64,000 bases of DNA from an uncultured Massilia sp. (GCA_946481275.1 CAMLMV010000004.1:175975-239974), one strand, 5' to 3'; numbered from the stretch's first letter, positions 48,663-60,559 are shown. Made by a program: numbers and translations. The notes: generated from the sequence alone by a model not told the origin.

Positions 48663-50648
48663 TCAGTCCTTGTTGCCGGGGGTCTCGCCGCCCGGCCTGA
48701 AATCGGCACCGGCCGTGGGCGCCACCTGGTCTTCGTCGGCCGGGACCGGGTCGACGGGCTTCGGCGCCGGCTTGTCCGCGTCGCCCGGACGCTTGCCGAG
48801 CAGGTAGTAGTCAAGCGCCTTGCGCGCGATCGGTGCCGCGACGGTCGCGCCGAAGCCGGCGTTTTCCACCACGATCGCGAGCGCGATGCGGGGATGGTCG
48901 GCCGGGGCGAACGCGACGAACAGCGCGTTGTCGCGCAGGCGTTCCGGCGTCGCCGCCGCATTGTACTTCTGGCCTCTCAGGCCCACGACCTGCGCCGTAC
49001 CCGTCTTGCCGGCCACCGTGTACTGCACGTTGCGGAACGGGATGAACGCGGTGCCGGGCGCTTTGCCGTCCGCCGTCACGCCGACCATGGCGCGCTTGAT
49101 GACGTCGATGTTCTGCTGCTTGAGCGCGATGCGGCCGGATTCCTTCGGCACCGTCGGCGTGCGTCCGTGGTTCGTCGGATCCTCGAGCATCTTGACGAGA
49201 TGGGGCTTCATGATGACACCGTCGTTGGCGAGCGTCGCCACCGCGTGCGCCATCTGCAGCGGCGTATAGCTGTTGAAGCCGTTGCCGATGGAGATCGAGA
49301 TCGTGTCGCCGCCGACCCACTTCTGCGCCGCGCGGTTGCGCTTGAAGCGCTCGCGCTTCCATTGCTGCGACGGCAGCACGCCCGTCTTCTCGTGTTCGAG
49401 GTCGATGCCCGTCTTTTCGCCGAAGCCGAACGGCTGCATGAAGTCGTGCAGGCGGTCGATGCCCATCTCGTTGCCGAGCTGGTAGTAATACGTGTCGCAC
49501 GACATCACGATCGAGCGGTACATGTCGACGTAGCCGTGGCCGCCCTTCTTGTCGTCGTTGAAGCGGTGGCCGCCCAGCACGAAGAAGCCGGGGTCGCTGA
49601 TGCCGTCCTCGGGCCGGCGCAGGCCCAGCTCCAGCGCGGCCAGCGCCATGAACGGCTTGAACGTCGAACCGGGCGGGTACGTGCCCGACAGCGGACGGTT
49701 CATCAGCGGCTTGTCGAGCGACGTGTTCAGCTCCGTCCAGCTCTGGGTGTCGATGCCGTCGACGAACAGGTTCGGATCGAAGCCGGGGCGCGACACGTAC
49801 GCGAGCACGTCGCCCGTCGCCGGTTCGATGGCGACCAGCGCGCCGCGGTAGTTGCCGAACGCCTGCTCGACGACCTTCTGCAGTTCGATGTCGATCGACA
49901 GGATCAGGTTGTTGCCCGGCGTCGGCGGCGTGCGCGACAGGGTGCGGATCGCGCGGCCGCCGGCCGAACGCTCCACTTCCTCGTAGCCCGTCTGGCCGTG
50001 CAGCTGGCGTTCGTAGCTCTTTTCCAGGCCTTCCTTGCCGATGTGGTCCGTGCCGTTGTAGTTGGCGGCATCGTCGCTGGCGTCGAGCACCTTGGCCTCG
50101 GACTGGTTGATGCGGCCGATGTAGCCCAGCACGTGCGAGGCGACTTCGCCCAGCGGATACTGGCGGAACAGGCGGGCCTGCACTTCCACGCCGGGGAAGC
50201 GGAAGTGCTGCGCGGTGAAGCGCGCCACCTCGTCGTCGGTCAGGCGGGTGCGGATCGGGACGCTGGAAAAATTCTTCGACTCTTCCATCAGCCGTTTGAA
50301 GCGTTTGCGGTCCTTCGGTTCGATCGTGACGAGCTTCGCCAGTTCGTCGATGACGGAATCGAGGTTCGCTTCCAGCTTCGACGGCGTGATCTCGAGCGTG
50401 TAGGCGGAGTAGTTACTGGCCAGGACGATGCCGTTGCGGTCGACGATCAGGCCGCGGTTCGGCACGATGGGAACCAGGGCGATGCGGTTGTCCTCGGCCT
50501 GCGCCATGTACTGGCTGTGCTTGACGACCTGCAGCCAGACGAAGCGCGCGACGAGCAGGCCGAAGCAGATGAAGACGAACAGCACCATCGCCGTCAGGCG
50601 CATGCGGAACAGGTGGATCTCGCGATCGCTGTCTTTAATCTCGGTCAT
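48663..50648 (-). CDS. mrdA: Penicillin-binding protein 2
   Basis: A 661-aa class B transpeptidase. A single N-terminal helix (LTAMVLFVFICFGLLVARFVW) anchors it; the dimerisation domain precedes the transpeptidase domain. The active Ser328 is in PPGSTFKPFM, the SxN-type motif is SCDTYYYQL, and the KTG motif is VAGKTGTAQVV. It cross-links the wall made by RodA. The C-terminal tail (GDADKPAPKPVDPVP) is low-complexity. Positioned between mreD and rodA in the elongasome operon. Confidence 0.97.
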   Translation of the reverse strand: MTEIKDSDREIHLFRMRLTAMVLFVFICFGLLVARFVWLQVVKHSQYMAQAEDNRIALVPIVPNRGLIVDRNGIVLASNYSAYTLEITPSKLEANLDSVIDELAKLVTIEPKDRKRFKRLMEESKNFSSVPIRTRLTDDEVARFTAQHFRFPGVEVQARLFRQYPLGEVASHVLGYIGRINQSEAKVLDASDDAANYNGTDHIGKEGLEKSYERQLHGQTGYEEVERSAGGRAIRTLSRTPPTPGNNLILSIDIELQKVVEQAFGNYRGALVAIEPATGDVLAYVSRPGFDPNLFVDGIDTQSWTELNTSLDKPLMNRPLSGTYPPGSTFKPFMALAALELGLRRPEDGISDPGFFVLGGHRFNDDKKGGHGYVDMYRSIVMSCDTYYYQLGNEMGIDRLHDFMQPFGFGEKTGIDLEHEKTGVLPSQQWKRERFKRNRAAQKWVGGDTISISIGNGFNSYTPLQMAHAVATLANDGVIMKPHLVKMLEDPTNHGRTPTVPKESGRIALKQQNIDVIKRAMVGVTADGKAPGTAFIPFRNVQYTVAGKTGTAQVVGLRGQKYNAAATPERLRDNALFVAFAPADHPRIALAIVVENAGFGATVAAPIARKALDYYLLGKRPGDADKPAPKPVDPVPADEDQVAPTAGADFRPGGETPGNKD

Positions 50649-50672
50649 TCGGGGAGGCGATCAATAAATGCT

Positions 50673-51194
50673 TCAGATCGGACGCGTATGGTCCTTGTCG
50701 ACCGCGCGGCGCTGCGGCGCCAGCAGCAGCCACGTGATCACGGGCCACAGTGCGACGGCGATCACGCTTTCGATGAACACGAGCGCGCCGGGAAAGCGGC
50801 CCGTGACGAAGAAGCGTACCATCACCTGGATCGCCTGCGTGAGCAGCAGCAGCGGGAACACGTGCATCGCCTGCGTGACGAGCGGGAACCACAGCACGCG
50901 GCGGTGGATCATGATCGCCAGGTACGACAGCAAGGTGTACGCGAGGGCGTTCTCGCCCAGCAGCGTGGCGTCGTGCACGTCCATCAGGAGGCCCATGCAG
51001 AACGCGATGCCGATGCCGACCTTGCGCGGCTGGTGGATGCCCCAGAACACGAGCACCAGCGCGACGAAGTCCGGCGCGCCGACCCAGCGGCCCCAGGGCA
51101 GCAGGTTGAGCATGAACGCGCAGACCAGGCTGAACGCGATGAACAGCGGGCTGACGGGCAGCAGGATGTAGTGCGGACGGTTCGTCGCCGGCAT
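50673..51194 (-). CDS. mreD: Rod-shape-determining protein MreD
   Basis: A 173-aa integral membrane protein with about five helices (FIAFSLVCAFMLNLLPWG, FVALVLVFWGIHQP and others) and the conserved LAYTLLSYLAIMIHRR stretch. MreD belongs to the elongasome, bridging MreC and the inner membrane parts. The start ATG overlaps the mreC stop (ATGA). 24 bases separate it from mrdA. Confidence 0.94.
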   Translation of the reverse strand: MPATNRPHYILLPVSPLFIAFSLVCAFMLNLLPWGRWVGAPDFVALVLVFWGIHQPRKVGIGIAFCMGLLMDVHDATLLGENALAYTLLSYLAIMIHRRVLWFPLVTQAMHVFPLLLLTQAIQVMVRFFVTGRFPGALVFIESVIAVALWPVITWLLLAPQRRAVDKDHTRPI

Positions 51195-52357
51195 CAGGTG
51201 CCCTCCTTCGGCCGGGCTGCGGGAGGCGCCGACAAGGCCGGCGCGGTCGTAGCCGGCGCGGCCGGCGTGGTCGCGGCCGGGCTACGCGCCGCAGGTGCCC
51301 CGGCAGCGGCAGCGGCACCTGCGGCGCGCGCCGGCGCGGCGGCGTTCTGGTTCGCGGGCGCGGGAGCCGGACGCGCACCGGCAGCCGCGGGCGGCGCGAC
51401 GGCAGGCGCCAGCGGTTGCGGCGGCAGCGGCAGCGGCGGCACGGGTTCCATGCGCGGCAGGTTCTTCCTCGACGTCGTGTTGCCGTTGGCCTTTGCCGCT
51501 TCCGCGACAGGGCGCGGCGGCAGCGGCTGGTCGGACATCACGATCAGGAGCTGGCGGTGGCGGTCGATGCCGGCCAGCGGCTGGCACACGACGCGGCCGA
51601 AGGCGCCCTGCGCCACGTTCTCGACCTGGATGACTTTCGCCACCGCGAGGCCGGCCGGGTAGACGCCGTCCAGGCCGGAAGTCACGAGCACGTCGCCGAC
51701 CTGGATGTCGGCGTTCGGCGCGACGAAGCGCAGGTCCAGCAGGCCGGACTGGCCGCGGCCGTAGGCCACGCTGCGCAGGCCGTTGCGCAGCACCTGCACG
51801 GGGATCGCCTGTTCCTTGTCGGTGAGGAGCGTGACTTCGGACGTGAACGGGAACACGCGCGTGACCTGGCCGACGACGCCGGCGTTGTCGATCACGGGCA
51901 GGCCGAGCTTGACGCCGTTGCGGGTGCCGCGGTCGAGCACCACGCGACGCGTGGACGGGTCGCGTGCGTCGTACAGGATCTCGCTCATCATGGAGTGCAC
52001 CGGCAGGTGCTCGCGCGCGTCCATCAGGCGACGCAGCTGCGCGTTCTCGGCCATCTGGAGCTGGGCCTGCTGCATGGCCTGGGCCATCGCGACCTGCTGG
52101 CTCTTGAGGTCGCGCACTTCCTTCTGCAGCGCGGAGATCGAGGAAAAATACGTGCTCATGTTGGCCAGCGCGTCGCGCGGCGCGAGGGCAGCCATCTGGA
52201 GCGGGTACAGGACCGTTGCCGCCACCTGGCGCACGGCGGTGAGCGCGTGCAGGCGGGCGTCGACCACGAGCAGCGCGATCGACAGGAGAGCGAACACGGT
52301 CACCTTGACCCTTGCGGGGGCGCCTTGCTTGAACAGCGGCGGAGGACTGTATTCCAT
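51194..52357 (-). CDS. mreC: Cell-shape protein MreC
   Basis: A 387-aa bitopic protein. The start MEYSPPPLFKQGAPAR is typical of betaproteobacterial MreC; the longer frame is not. After one helix (VTVFALLSIALLVVDARL) comes a coiled coil (about 60-105, ISALQKEVRDLKSQQVAMAQ), then the two beta-barrel lobes with LPVIDNAGVVGQVTRVFPF and GDVLVTSGLDGVYPAGLAVA. The last 100 residues are a long Ala/Pro-rich tail beyond the usual domain. It links MreB to the wall synthases. Confidence 0.95.
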   Translation of the reverse strand: MEYSPPPLFKQGAPARVKVTVFALLSIALLVVDARLHALTAVRQVAATVLYPLQMAALAPRDALANMSTYFSSISALQKEVRDLKSQQVAMAQAMQQAQLQMAENAQLRRLMDAREHLPVHSMMSEILYDARDPSTRRVVLDRGTRNGVKLGLPVIDNAGVVGQVTRVFPFTSEVTLLTDKEQAIPVQVLRNGLRSVAYGRGQSGLLDLRFVAPNADIQVGDVLVTSGLDGVYPAGLAVAKVIQVENVAQGAFGRVVCQPLAGIDRHRQLLIVMSDQPLPPRPVAEAAKANGNTTSRKNLPRMEPVPPLPLPPQPLAPAVAPPAAAGARPAPAPANQNAAAPARAAGAAAAAGAPAARSPAATTPAAPATTAPALSAPPAARPKEGT

Positions 52358-52509
52358 GACTTCCAATAATGCGGGGCCTGCGGCGCCCGCGTCAATCCAG
52401 ACGCCCGGCGCGAGGGTGCTGCTGCCGGGCGACACCAAATGCGGACGGCGCGTGCCACACCAGGATCGCCGGTATGGTCACACGCCCTGTCCGCGCAGCC
52501 ACGGCCGGG

Positions 52510-53835
<1,326 letters not shown>

Positions 53836-53858
53836 CGCGGTTTCGAACCGCGCTTTTT
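53836..53858 (+). terminator. Terminator-like hairpin directly before gatC
   Basis: A perfect 7-bp stem CGCGGTT/AACCGCG with a 3-base loop (TCG) is followed by C and five T, and the gatC ATG comes three bases later. It has the form of an intrinsic terminator, yet the downstream gene is clearly real. It also occupies the place where a Shine-Dalgarno should be; none is visible. It may act as an attenuator, a translation-blocking hairpin or a DNA operator. Confidence 0.55.
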
Positions 53859-53861
53859 GCC

Positions 53862-54161
53862 ATGTCCCTGACACTTTCAGACGTAAAACGGATCGCCAAC
53901 CTGGCCCAGCTCGACATGGATGAAGCCCATGCCGAAATCGCCTTGAACGAGCTGAACGGGATCTTCGCCCTGGCCGACCAGTTGCAGGCCGTCGACACGA
54001 CGGGTGTTGCGCCGTTGTCGCAACCGCTCGCCAGCGTGCTCGCCCTGCCCCTGCGCCTGCGCGAGGACGTGGTGACGGAAGAAAACCACCGCGACGACTA
54101 CCAGGCCCCGGCCCCGAAAACCCAGGACGGCCTGTACCTGGTGCCGAAAGTCATCGAATAA
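53862..54161 (+). CDS. gatC: Asp-tRNA(Asn)/Glu-tRNA(Gln) amidotransferase subunit C
   Basis: A 99-aa GatC with the usual opening [19 protein letters not shown] and the closing [20 protein letters not shown]. It is the belt subunit that joins GatA and GatB. There is no Shine-Dalgarno; a terminator-like hairpin ends three bases before the ATG. gatA follows after 22 bases. Confidence 0.95.
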   Translation: MSLTLSDVKRIANLAQLDMDEAHAEIALNELNGIFALADQLQAVDTTGVAPLSQPLASVLALPLRLREDVVTEENHRDDYQAPAPKTQDGLYLVPKVIE

Positions 54162-54183
54162 CCCGCAGCGAACGCCGACCATC

Positions 54184-55662
54184 ATGATGCATCAAAAAAC
54201 CATCAAGGAGCTGTCCGCGCTCCTGCACTCGAAACAAGTCTCGGCGACGGAGCTGACGCAGCACTACCTCGACCGCGTCGGCGCCAGCCAGCATAACGCG
54301 TTCCTGGACGTGAATCCGGAACTGTCGCTGGCGCAAGCCAAGGCCGCCGATGCCCGCATCGCGGCAGGCAACGCCGGTCCGCTGACCGGTATTCCGATTG
54401 CGCACAAGGACATTTTCGTCACGCAAGGCTGGCGCTCGACTGCCGCCTCGAAGATGCTGGGCAATTACGTCAGCCCGTTCGACGCCACCGTCGTCACGAA
54501 ATTCGCGGACGCCGGCATGGTCACCCTGGGCAAGCTGAACTGCGACGAATTCGCGATGGGCTCGTCGAACGAGAACTCGGCGTTCGGCGCCGTGAAAAAC
54601 CCGTGGGACCTGCTCGCCGTGCCGGGCGGCTCGTCGGGCGGCTCGGCCGCCGCCGTCGCCGCGCGCCTCGCGCCGGCCGCGACCGGCACCGACACCGGCG
54701 GCTCGATCCGCCAGCCGGCCGCGTTCTGCGGTATCACCGGCATCAAGCCGACGTACGGCCGCGTGTCGCGCTTCGGCATGATCGCGTTCGCCTCGTCGCT
54801 CGACCAGGGCGGCCCGATGGCCCGCACGGCCGAGGACTGCGCCCTGCTGCTGAACGAGATGGTCGGCTTCGACGAGCGCGACTCGACGAGCCTCACGGCC
54901 GAGCAAGGCAACGCCCGCGAAGACTTTACGCGCGAGCTGAATGCACCGCTGACCGGCCTGCGCATCGGCGTGCCGAAGGAATACTTCGGCGAGGGTCTCG
55001 CCGCGGACGTCGAGCAGGCCGTGCGCGCCGCGCTGGACGAATTCGTGAAGCTGGGCGCGACGCTGGTCGAGATCTCGCTGCCGAAGACGTCGCTGTCGAT
55101 CCCCGTGTACTACATCATCGCGCCGGCGGAAGCCTCGTCGAACCTGTCGCGCTTCGACGGCGTGCGCTACGGCTACCGCGCTCCGGAATACACCGACCTG
55201 CAGGACATGTACAAGAAGACGCGTGCGCAAGGCTTCGGCAAGGAAGTCCAGCGCCGCATCATGGTCGGCACGTACGTGCTGTGCCACGGCTACTACGACG
55301 CCTATTACGTGCAGGCGCAAAAGATCCGCCGCCTGATCGCCGACGATTTCCAGGCCGCGTTCCGCGACAAGTGCGACGTGATCATGGGCCCGGTGGCCCC
55401 GAGCGTCGCGTGGGACCTGGGTTCCAAGGCGAACGACCCGGTGGCGAACTACCTGGCCGACATCTTCACCCTGTCGACGAGCCTCGCCGGCCTGCCCGGC
55501 ATGTCGATTCCGGTCGGCTTCGGCCAAGGTGAAAAGAATGCGAAGCGTCCGGTCGGCCTGCAAATCATCGGCAATTATTTCGCCGAGGCGAAGCTGCTGA
55601 ACATCGCGCACCAGTACCAGCAAGCCACGGATTGGCATACGCGCGCGCCCGAAGGCGTTTGA
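54184..55662 (+). CDS. gatA: Asp-tRNA(Asn)/Glu-tRNA(Gln) amidotransferase subunit A
   Basis: A 492-aa amidase-signature enzyme that releases ammonia from glutamine. The Ser-cisSer-Lys triad is visible: Lys in [10 protein letters not shown] near residue 78, and the serines in [15 protein letters not shown] near 152-158 and [14 protein letters not shown] near 175. Normal length. The ammonia passes to GatB in the complex to convert misacylated Glu-tRNA(Gln) or Asp-tRNA(Asn). Two adjacent ATGs start the frame. Confidence 0.97.
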   Translation: MMHQKTIKELSALLHSKQVSATELTQHYLDRVGASQHNAFLDVNPELSLAQAKAADARIAAGNAGPLTGIPIAHKDIFVTQGWRSTAASKMLGNYVSPFDATVVTKFADAGMVTLGKLNCDEFAMGSSNENSAFGAVKNPWDLLAVPGGSSGGSAAAVAARLAPAATGTDTGGSIRQPAAFCGITGIKPTYGRVSRFGMIAFASSLDQGGPMARTAEDCALLLNEMVGFDERDSTSLTAEQGNAREDFTRELNAPLTGLRIGVPKEYFGEGLAADVEQAVRAALDEFVKLGATLVEISLPKTSLSIPVYYIIAPAEASSNLSRFDGVRYGYRAPEYTDLQDMYKKTRAQGFGKEVQRRIMVGTYVLCHGYYDAYYVQAQKIRRLIADDFQAAFRDKCDVIMGPVAPSVAWDLGSKANDPVANYLADIFTLSTSLAGLPGMSIPVGFGQGEKNAKRPVGLQIIGNYFAEAKLLNIAHQYQQATDWHTRAPEGV

Positions 55663-55688
55663 CGCACTGACATACAAGAGAGAACACC

Positions 55689-57149
55689 ATGCAATGGGAA
55701 GTCGTCATCGGTCTTGAGAACCACGTCCAGCTCACGACCAACTCCAAAATCTTCAGTGGCAGCTCGATCAGGTTCGGCGCCGAGCCGAACACGCAGGCGA
55801 GCCCCGTCGACCTGGCGCTGCCGGGCGTGCTGCCCGTGATGAACAAGGGCGCCGTCGAACGCGCCATCCGCTTCGGCCTCGCGGTCGGCGCGAAGATCGC
55901 GCCGCAGTCCGTCTTCGCGCGCAAGAATTACTTCTACCCCGACCTGCCGAAGGGTTACCAGATCAGCCAGTTCGAAGACCCGGTCGTGCAAGGCGGCAGC
56001 CTCACGTTCGCGTTCGAGAAGGACGGCAAGCTGGAGACGAAGACCGTCAACCTGACCCGCGCCCACCTCGAGGAAGACGCCGGCAAGTCGCTGCACGAGG
56101 ACTACCACGGCATGAGCGGCATCGACCTGAATCGCGCCGGCACGCCGCTGCTGGAAATCGTCTCCGAGCCGGAAATCCGCAGTGCCGCGGAAGCCGTCGC
56201 GTACGCGAAAGCGCTGCACGGCCTCGTGATGTGGCTGGGCGTCTGCGACGGCAACATGCAGGAAGGTTCGTTCCGCTGCGACGTCAACGTGTCCGTGCGC
56301 CCCGTCGGCCAGAAGGAATTCGGCACGCGCTGCGAGATCAAGAACCTGAACTCGTTCCGCTTCATCGAGGAAGCGGTGAATTACGAGGTGCGCCGCCAGA
56401 TCGAGCTGATCGAGGACGGCGGCAAGGTCGTGCAGGCGACGCGCCTGTGGGACCCGGACCGCAAGGAAACGCGCCAGATGCGCAGCAAGGAAGACGCGCA
56501 GGATTACCGCTACTTCCCCGACCCCGACCTGCCGCCGCTCGCGATCTCGCAGGAGTGGATCGACCGCGTAAAAGCCGACATGCCGGAACTGCCGGCCGCG
56601 ATGCGCGAGCGCTTCATCGGCGACTACGGCCTGCCCGAGTATGACGCCCTGATCCTGACGTCCTCGCAAGCGATGGCCACGTATTACGAAGCCGTCGTCG
56701 CCAAGGCCGGCAAGGAAAACGCCAAGGCGGCCGCGAACTGGCTGATGGGCGACGTGTCGTCCGCGCTGAACCGCGCCGACGTCGCCATCGAGGCGTCGCC
56801 GGTCGAGGCGTCGCAACTGGCGCTGCTACTGAAGCGCATCGCCGACGGCACGATCTCGAACAACGCCGGCAAGAAGGTGTTCAGCCTGATGTGGGAAGCG
56901 CAGTCGGGCGACGAAAACCTGGCCGACGCCATCATCGAGCGTGAAGGCCTGAAGCAGATCTCGGACACGGGCGCGCTGGAAGCGATCGTCGACGAGGTCC
57001 TGGCCAACAATGCGAAATCGGTCGAGCAGTACAAGGCCGGCAAGGAAGCGGCGATCAACGCGCTGATCGGCCAGTGCATGAAGGCGTCGAAGGGCAAGGC
57101 GAATCCGGCGCAGGTGACCGAGCTGCTGAAGAAGAAGCTGGCGGCCTGA
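55689..57149 (+). CDS. gatB: Asp-tRNA(Asn)/Glu-tRNA(Gln) amidotransferase subunit B
   Basis: A 486-aa GatB. The N-terminal kinase-like cradle begins [13 protein letters not shown] and has [26 protein letters not shown], and [12 protein letters not shown]. The C-terminal YqeY-like tail domain (about 335-486) contacts the tRNA. It phosphorylates and amidates the tRNA-bound acid. The usual zinc cysteines are not evident, as in other GatB of this type. Ends the gatCAB operon at a strong terminator. Confidence 0.97.
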   Translation: MQWEVVIGLENHVQLTTNSKIFSGSSIRFGAEPNTQASPVDLALPGVLPVMNKGAVERAIRFGLAVGAKIAPQSVFARKNYFYPDLPKGYQISQFEDPVVQGGSLTFAFEKDGKLETKTVNLTRAHLEEDAGKSLHEDYHGMSGIDLNRAGTPLLEIVSEPEIRSAAEAVAYAKALHGLVMWLGVCDGNMQEGSFRCDVNVSVRPVGQKEFGTRCEIKNLNSFRFIEEAVNYEVRRQIELIEDGGKVVQATRLWDPDRKETRQMRSKEDAQDYRYFPDPDLPPLAISQEWIDRVKADMPELPAAMRERFIGDYGLPEYDALILTSSQAMATYYEAVVAKAGKENAKAAANWLMGDVSSALNRADVAIEASPVEASQLALLLKRIADGTISNNAGKKVFSLMWEAQSGDENLADAIIEREGLKQISDTGALEAIVDEVLANNAKSVEQYKAGKEAAINALIGQCMKASKGKANPAQVTELLKKKLAA

Positions 57150-57164
57150 TCCTTCCCCGCCAAC

Positions 57165-57195
57165 GAAAAACCGGAGCAATGCTCCGGTTTTTTTT
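57165..57195 (+). terminator. Rho-independent terminator of gatCAB
   Basis: A 7-bp stem CCGGAGC/GCTCCGG with a 3-base loop, preceded by A5 and followed by eight T. Located 21 bases after the gatB stop. Confidence 0.9.
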
Positions 57196-57212
57196 CACCC
57201 GCCAATTGCCCC

Positions 57213-57439
57213 AATTCGGGGTCAGAGCACATTTCCGGCGAAATTCGGGGTCAGAGCACTTTTTTGTGCACGATCCATGGAGTAAGTTTTAATGCCACCA
57301 CCGCGAGCCGCTACCGCTGCACAGCTATCGATACGCCGATGCTGTCAGCTGGGGTGCCCGGTTTGGTTGCCGCACAGACATTGATCCGAAATGTGCTCTG
57401 ACCCCGAATTTGCACGTAAATGTGCTCTGACCCCGAATT
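57213..57439. repeat. Cluster of four REP-like repeats, two direct and two inverted
   Basis: The motif AATTCGGGGTCAGAGCAC occurs at 57213-57230 and 57242-57259 in one orientation, and as its complement GTGCTCTGACCCCGAATT ending at 57410 and 57439 in the other (copies 57389-57410 and 57418-57439). Each copy is followed by ATTT or TTTTT. The 125 bases between the inner copies contain a 30-codon ORF at 57294-57386 with a GGAG upstream but no recognisable family. The layout resembles repeats that flank REP-associated tyrosine transposases, so this may be a non-autonomous or emptied element. The last copy ends one base from the stop codon of the MacB-like permease. Confidence 0.8.
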
Positions 57440-57440
57440 G

Positions 57441-58661
57441 TCATTCGTAGCGGAGCGCGTCGATCGGGTCCAGCCGCGCCGCCTGGCTGGCCGGTACGAC
57501 GCCGAACACAACGCCCACGCCGCCCGAGAACAGCACGGACAGCGCCACCGCCCACCACGGCACGACGGCCGGCGGGAAGTCCGGGATCATCGCGGCAATG
57601 CCGACGCCCAGCGCGTAGCCGATCACGAGCCCCAGCAGGCCGCCCAGCAGCGACAATGTGACGGCCTCGATCAGGAACTGCAGCAGGATGTCGCGGCTGC
57701 GCGCGCCGATGGCCTTGCAGATGCCGATCTCGCGCGTGCGCTCCTTCACCGACACCAGCATGATGTTCATGATGCCGATGCCGCCGACCAGCAGCGCGAT
57801 GCCGACGATGCCGCCCATCACGAGCGTGACGGTGCCGCTCAGCTTTTCGAACGATTTCGCGATCTGGTCCGCGGATTCGATCTCGAAGTCGTCCGTGTCC
57901 TCGGGCTTCAGGCGGTGTGCCTGGCGCATGACCATGCGGATGTGGCTGCGGGTCGCGTCCAGCCGGCCCAGGTCGCGCACGGCGACCGTGATCTGCAGTT
58001 GCGGGCGCGTGTTGTTGCCGATGATGCTCTGCCCCGTCTTGAACGGGATGATCATGTAGTTGTCCTGCGACATACCGAAGATCTCGCCCCGCTTTTCCAT
58101 CACGCCGACGATCTTGAACCACTCGTTTGCGTACAGGATGAATTGCCCGACCGGGTTCGGCGGCAGGTGCAGGTCCTCGATCAGCTTCTCGCCGATGACG
58201 GCCACGCGGCGCGCGCCGGCGTCGTCGGAATCGCTGAGGAACCTCCCGAGCCGCGCATAGCGGCCGTTCACTTCCTGGTAGCTGGCCGTCGTCGCGAACA
58301 CCTGCGCCGTCCCCGACATGCCCGTGAAACGCACTTCGGAAAAGCCGGGCGTGAACACGGGGCTGAGGTTGCGGATGCCGTCCACGCGCAGGCGCAGCTG
58401 CTCCACGTCGTCGAAGCGCAGGTAATTCACCTTGCCGCGCATGACCTCCTTGAACTCGTTGTGCGGCCGCACCGTCAGGCCGTTGCCGCCCAGCCCCTCG
58501 AACTGGTCGGTGACGCTTTTCGACAGGCCCTGGATCAGCGAGATCACCGTGATCACCGACGCCACGCCGATGATGATGCCGAGCGACGTGAGGAAGCTGC
58601 GCAGCCGGTGCGCGCGGATCGATGCGAGCGCCGAGCGCAGGCTTTCGAGGAACAGGTTCAT
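57441..58661 (-). CDS. MacB-type ABC transporter permease
   Basis: A 406-aa permease of the MacB/FtsX fold: an N-terminal helix ([21 protein letters not shown]), a periplasmic domain of about 220 residues, and three C-terminal helices ([57 protein letters not shown]) ending in the characteristic [12 protein letters not shown]. It works with the separate ATPase just upstream (ATGA overlap) and the periplasmic adaptor to move substrates such as macrolides, peptides or lipids across the envelope; substrate unknown. Confidence 0.94.
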   Translation of the reverse strand: MNLFLESLRSALASIRAHRLRSFLTSLGIIIGVASVITVISLIQGLSKSVTDQFEGLGGNGLTVRPHNEFKEVMRGKVNYLRFDDVEQLRLRVDGIRNLSPVFTPGFSEVRFTGMSGTAQVFATTASYQEVNGRYARLGRFLSDSDDAGARRVAVIGEKLIEDLHLPPNPVGQFILYANEWFKIVGVMEKRGEIFGMSQDNYMIIPFKTGQSIIGNNTRPQLQITVAVRDLGRLDATRSHIRMVMRQAHRLKPEDTDDFEIESADQIAKSFEKLSGTVTLVMGGIVGIALLVGGIGIMNIMLVSVKERTREIGICKAIGARSRDILLQFLIEAVTLSLLGGLLGLVIGYALGVGIAAMIPDFPPAVVPWWAVALSVLFSGGVGVVFGVVPASQAARLDPIDALRYE

Positions 58662-59350
58662 GCCGCGCTCTCCGCATCATTCCTCGTGTCCGACACGATC
58701 CGCCCGTCGCGCAACCGCACGACGCGCCGGCACTGCGCCGCGATCTCCGGCTCGTGCGTCACCATGACGACCGTCTGCCCGCCCGCATGCAGTTCGCGGA
58801 TCAGCGCCAGGATCTCCTCGCTGGTGGTCGAATCGAGGTTCCCCGTCGGCTCGTCGGCCAGCAGGATCGAGGGCTTGCCCACGAGCGCGCGCGCGATCGC
58901 CACGCGCTGGCGCTGGCCACCCGACAGTTCATTGGGCCGGTGGTGCATGCGCCCGCCCAGGCCCACGCGTTGCAGCGCCTGTTCCGCCAGCGCGAGGCGT
59001 TCGCGCAGCGGGATGCCCCGGTAGATCAGCGGCTGCGCCACGTTGTCGAGCGCACTCGCGCGGGGCAACAGGTGAAAGCTCTGGAAGATGAAGCCGATCT
59101 CCTCGTTGCGCACGCGCGCCAGCTCGTCGCCGGACATCGTCGCGACCTCGCGGCCGTTGAGCCAGTACGCGCCGCTGCTCGGCCGGTCCAGGCACCCGAC
59201 GATGTTCATCATGGTCGACTTGCCGGAGCCGGATGCGCCGATGAACGCGACGAACTCGTTGGCCCGGATGTGCAGGTCGACGCCCTGCAGCGCGTGTACG
59301 GTCTGGTCGCCCATCGTGTACTGCCGCGTCACGCCTTCCAGCCGGATCAC
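58658..59350 (-). CDS. MacB-type ABC transporter ATP-binding protein
   Basis: A 230-aa ATPase. The start is a GTG at 59350 that overlaps the adaptor stop (GTGA); the frame is open further upstream, but that part is the adaptor gene read in another frame. Walker A is GASGSGKST near 41-49, signature [13 protein letters not shown] near 140, Walker [13 protein letters not shown] near 162. It belongs to the LolD/MacB group. In E. coli MacB the ATPase and permease are fused; here they are separate genes. Confidence 0.95.
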   Translation of the reverse strand: MIRLEGVTRQYTMGDQTVHALQGVDLHIRANEFVAFIGASGSGKSTMMNIVGCLDRPSSGAYWLNGREVATMSGDELARVRNEEIGFIFQSFHLLPRASALDNVAQPLIYRGIPLRERLALAEQALQRVGLGGRMHHRPNELSGGQRQRVAIARALVGKPSILLADEPTGNLDSTTSEEILALIRELHAGGQTVVMVTHEPEIAAQCRRVVRLRDGRIVSDTRNDAESAA

Positions 59351-60555
59351 TGCGAAACTCCTTCCGCGACCTTCACGTCGGCCTTCTTCGCGACCACGGC
59401 ATCGCCATCGTGCAGCTCGCGCAGCAGGCGCGCCGGGCCCACGGCGATCGTCTGGCCGGCCGCCACACCCTTCGTCACTTCCTGGTTGGCGTCGTCCGAC
59501 AGGCCCAGCTCCACCGTCGTCTTTTTCACCTTCCCGTCCTGCACGACGAACACGTAGCTGGTGTTTTTCACCTTGTCCTTCGCGCCCGGGATTTCCTCGC
59601 TCAGCACGGCCTGGATGGGCACCGCGGCACGGGCGGCGCCGTTGCCGACGACGATCTCCACGCGGCACGTCATCCCGGAACGCAGCGCGACCTTCGCGTC
59701 GTCGAGGCGCAGCTTGACGACGTAGCTGCGGCCCTGGGCCTGCGCGCCGAGGACGGTCTTCGGCGCCATCGCCACGCTTTCCACGCGGCCCGTCACCGGC
59801 TGGTCGGGGAACGCGGCCGGGAACACCTTCGCCTGCTGGCCGACGCCCACGCGCGCGATGTCCGCTTCGTCCACGTTGACCTCGGCCATGATCGAGCCGA
59901 CGTCGGCGATCGTCATCAGCGACGATCCCGCGATGCCGGTCGCGCTGGCGACGGCCGTCTCGCCGATCTTGATCGGGACGGCCGTCACGGTGCCGTCGAT
60001 GGGCGCGCGCACTTCGGTCTTGGCCAGGTGCTCGCGCGCCTGCGACAGCAGCGCGCTGGCCTGTTCGAGGGTCTCGCGGCTGGCGCGCAGTTCGACCTTG
60101 GCCAGGTCGACCTGGTGCACGGCGTCGTCGTACTTCGAGATGTCGATGTACTTCGCCTTGTATAACTGGCCCGTGCGGTCCAGGTTGCGCTGCTGGTTCG
60201 CGAGGTTGATCTGGGCGCGCTCGATCGCGATGGCCGCGTTGCGGCGGTTCGCTTCCTGCTGCGCGACCTCGGCCAGGTACACGGTCGGATCGAGCCGCAG
60301 CAGGATCTGCCCGCGCTCGACCTTGTCGCCCTCCTTCACGAGGACGCCGGCCACCTTGCCGATGACCTCCGCCGACAGCTGCACCTCCTGGCGGAACACG
60401 AGGTTGCCGGTGGCGAGGATCGACGGGTGGATGGCGAGCTTCTGCACGGTTGCCAGCTCGGCCTCGCGGCGCGTCTGCTTGCCCGCGAACTTCACCGCCA
60501 CGGGGACGATGAAGAACGCCGCGACGACGGCCGCGACTATCAGTTTCTTGTTCAT
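59347..60555 (-). CDS. MacA-type periplasmic adaptor (membrane fusion) protein
   Basis: A 402-aa adaptor with an N-terminal anchor ([21 protein letters not shown]). It has a lipoyl-like half motif ([20 protein letters not shown]), a long alpha-hairpin (about 95-185), the second lipoyl half ([18 protein letters not shown]), then beta-barrel and membrane-proximal domains. It connects the inner-membrane transporter to an outer-membrane channel not encoded here. It lies 4 bases after the YIP1 gene and overlaps the ATPase gene. Confidence 0.93.
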   Translation of the reverse strand: MNKKLIVAAVVAAFFIVPVAVKFAGKQTRREAELATVQKLAIHPSILATGNLVFRQEVQLSAEVIGKVAGVLVKEGDKVERGQILLRLDPTVYLAEVAQQEANRRNAAIAIERAQINLANQQRNLDRTGQLYKAKYIDISKYDDAVHQVDLAKVELRASRETLEQASALLSQAREHLAKTEVRAPIDGTVTAVPIKIGETAVASATGIAGSSLMTIADVGSIMAEVNVDEADIARVGVGQQAKVFPAAFPDQPVTGRVESVAMAPKTVLGAQAQGRSYVVKLRLDDAKVALRSGMTCRVEIVVGNGAARAAVPIQAVLSEEIPGAKDKVKNTSYVFVVQDGKVKKTTVELGLSDDANQEVTKGVAAGQTIAVGPARLLRELHDGDAVVAKKADVKVAEGVSQ

Positions 60556-60559
60556 GCGC

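Noticed and set aside
53836..53862. tRNA-like T-arm (GGTTTCGAACC) followed by a stretch ending GCCA before gatC
   Set aside because: The stem and loop are offset from a true T-arm, no D-arm, anticodon arm or acceptor partner is found upstream, and the T5 tract breaks the acceptor.
57294..57386. A 30-codon ORF in the core of the repeat cluster as a transposase start
   Set aside because: It has a GGAG upstream, but the residues do not match the N-terminus of known REP-associated transposases well enough to name it.
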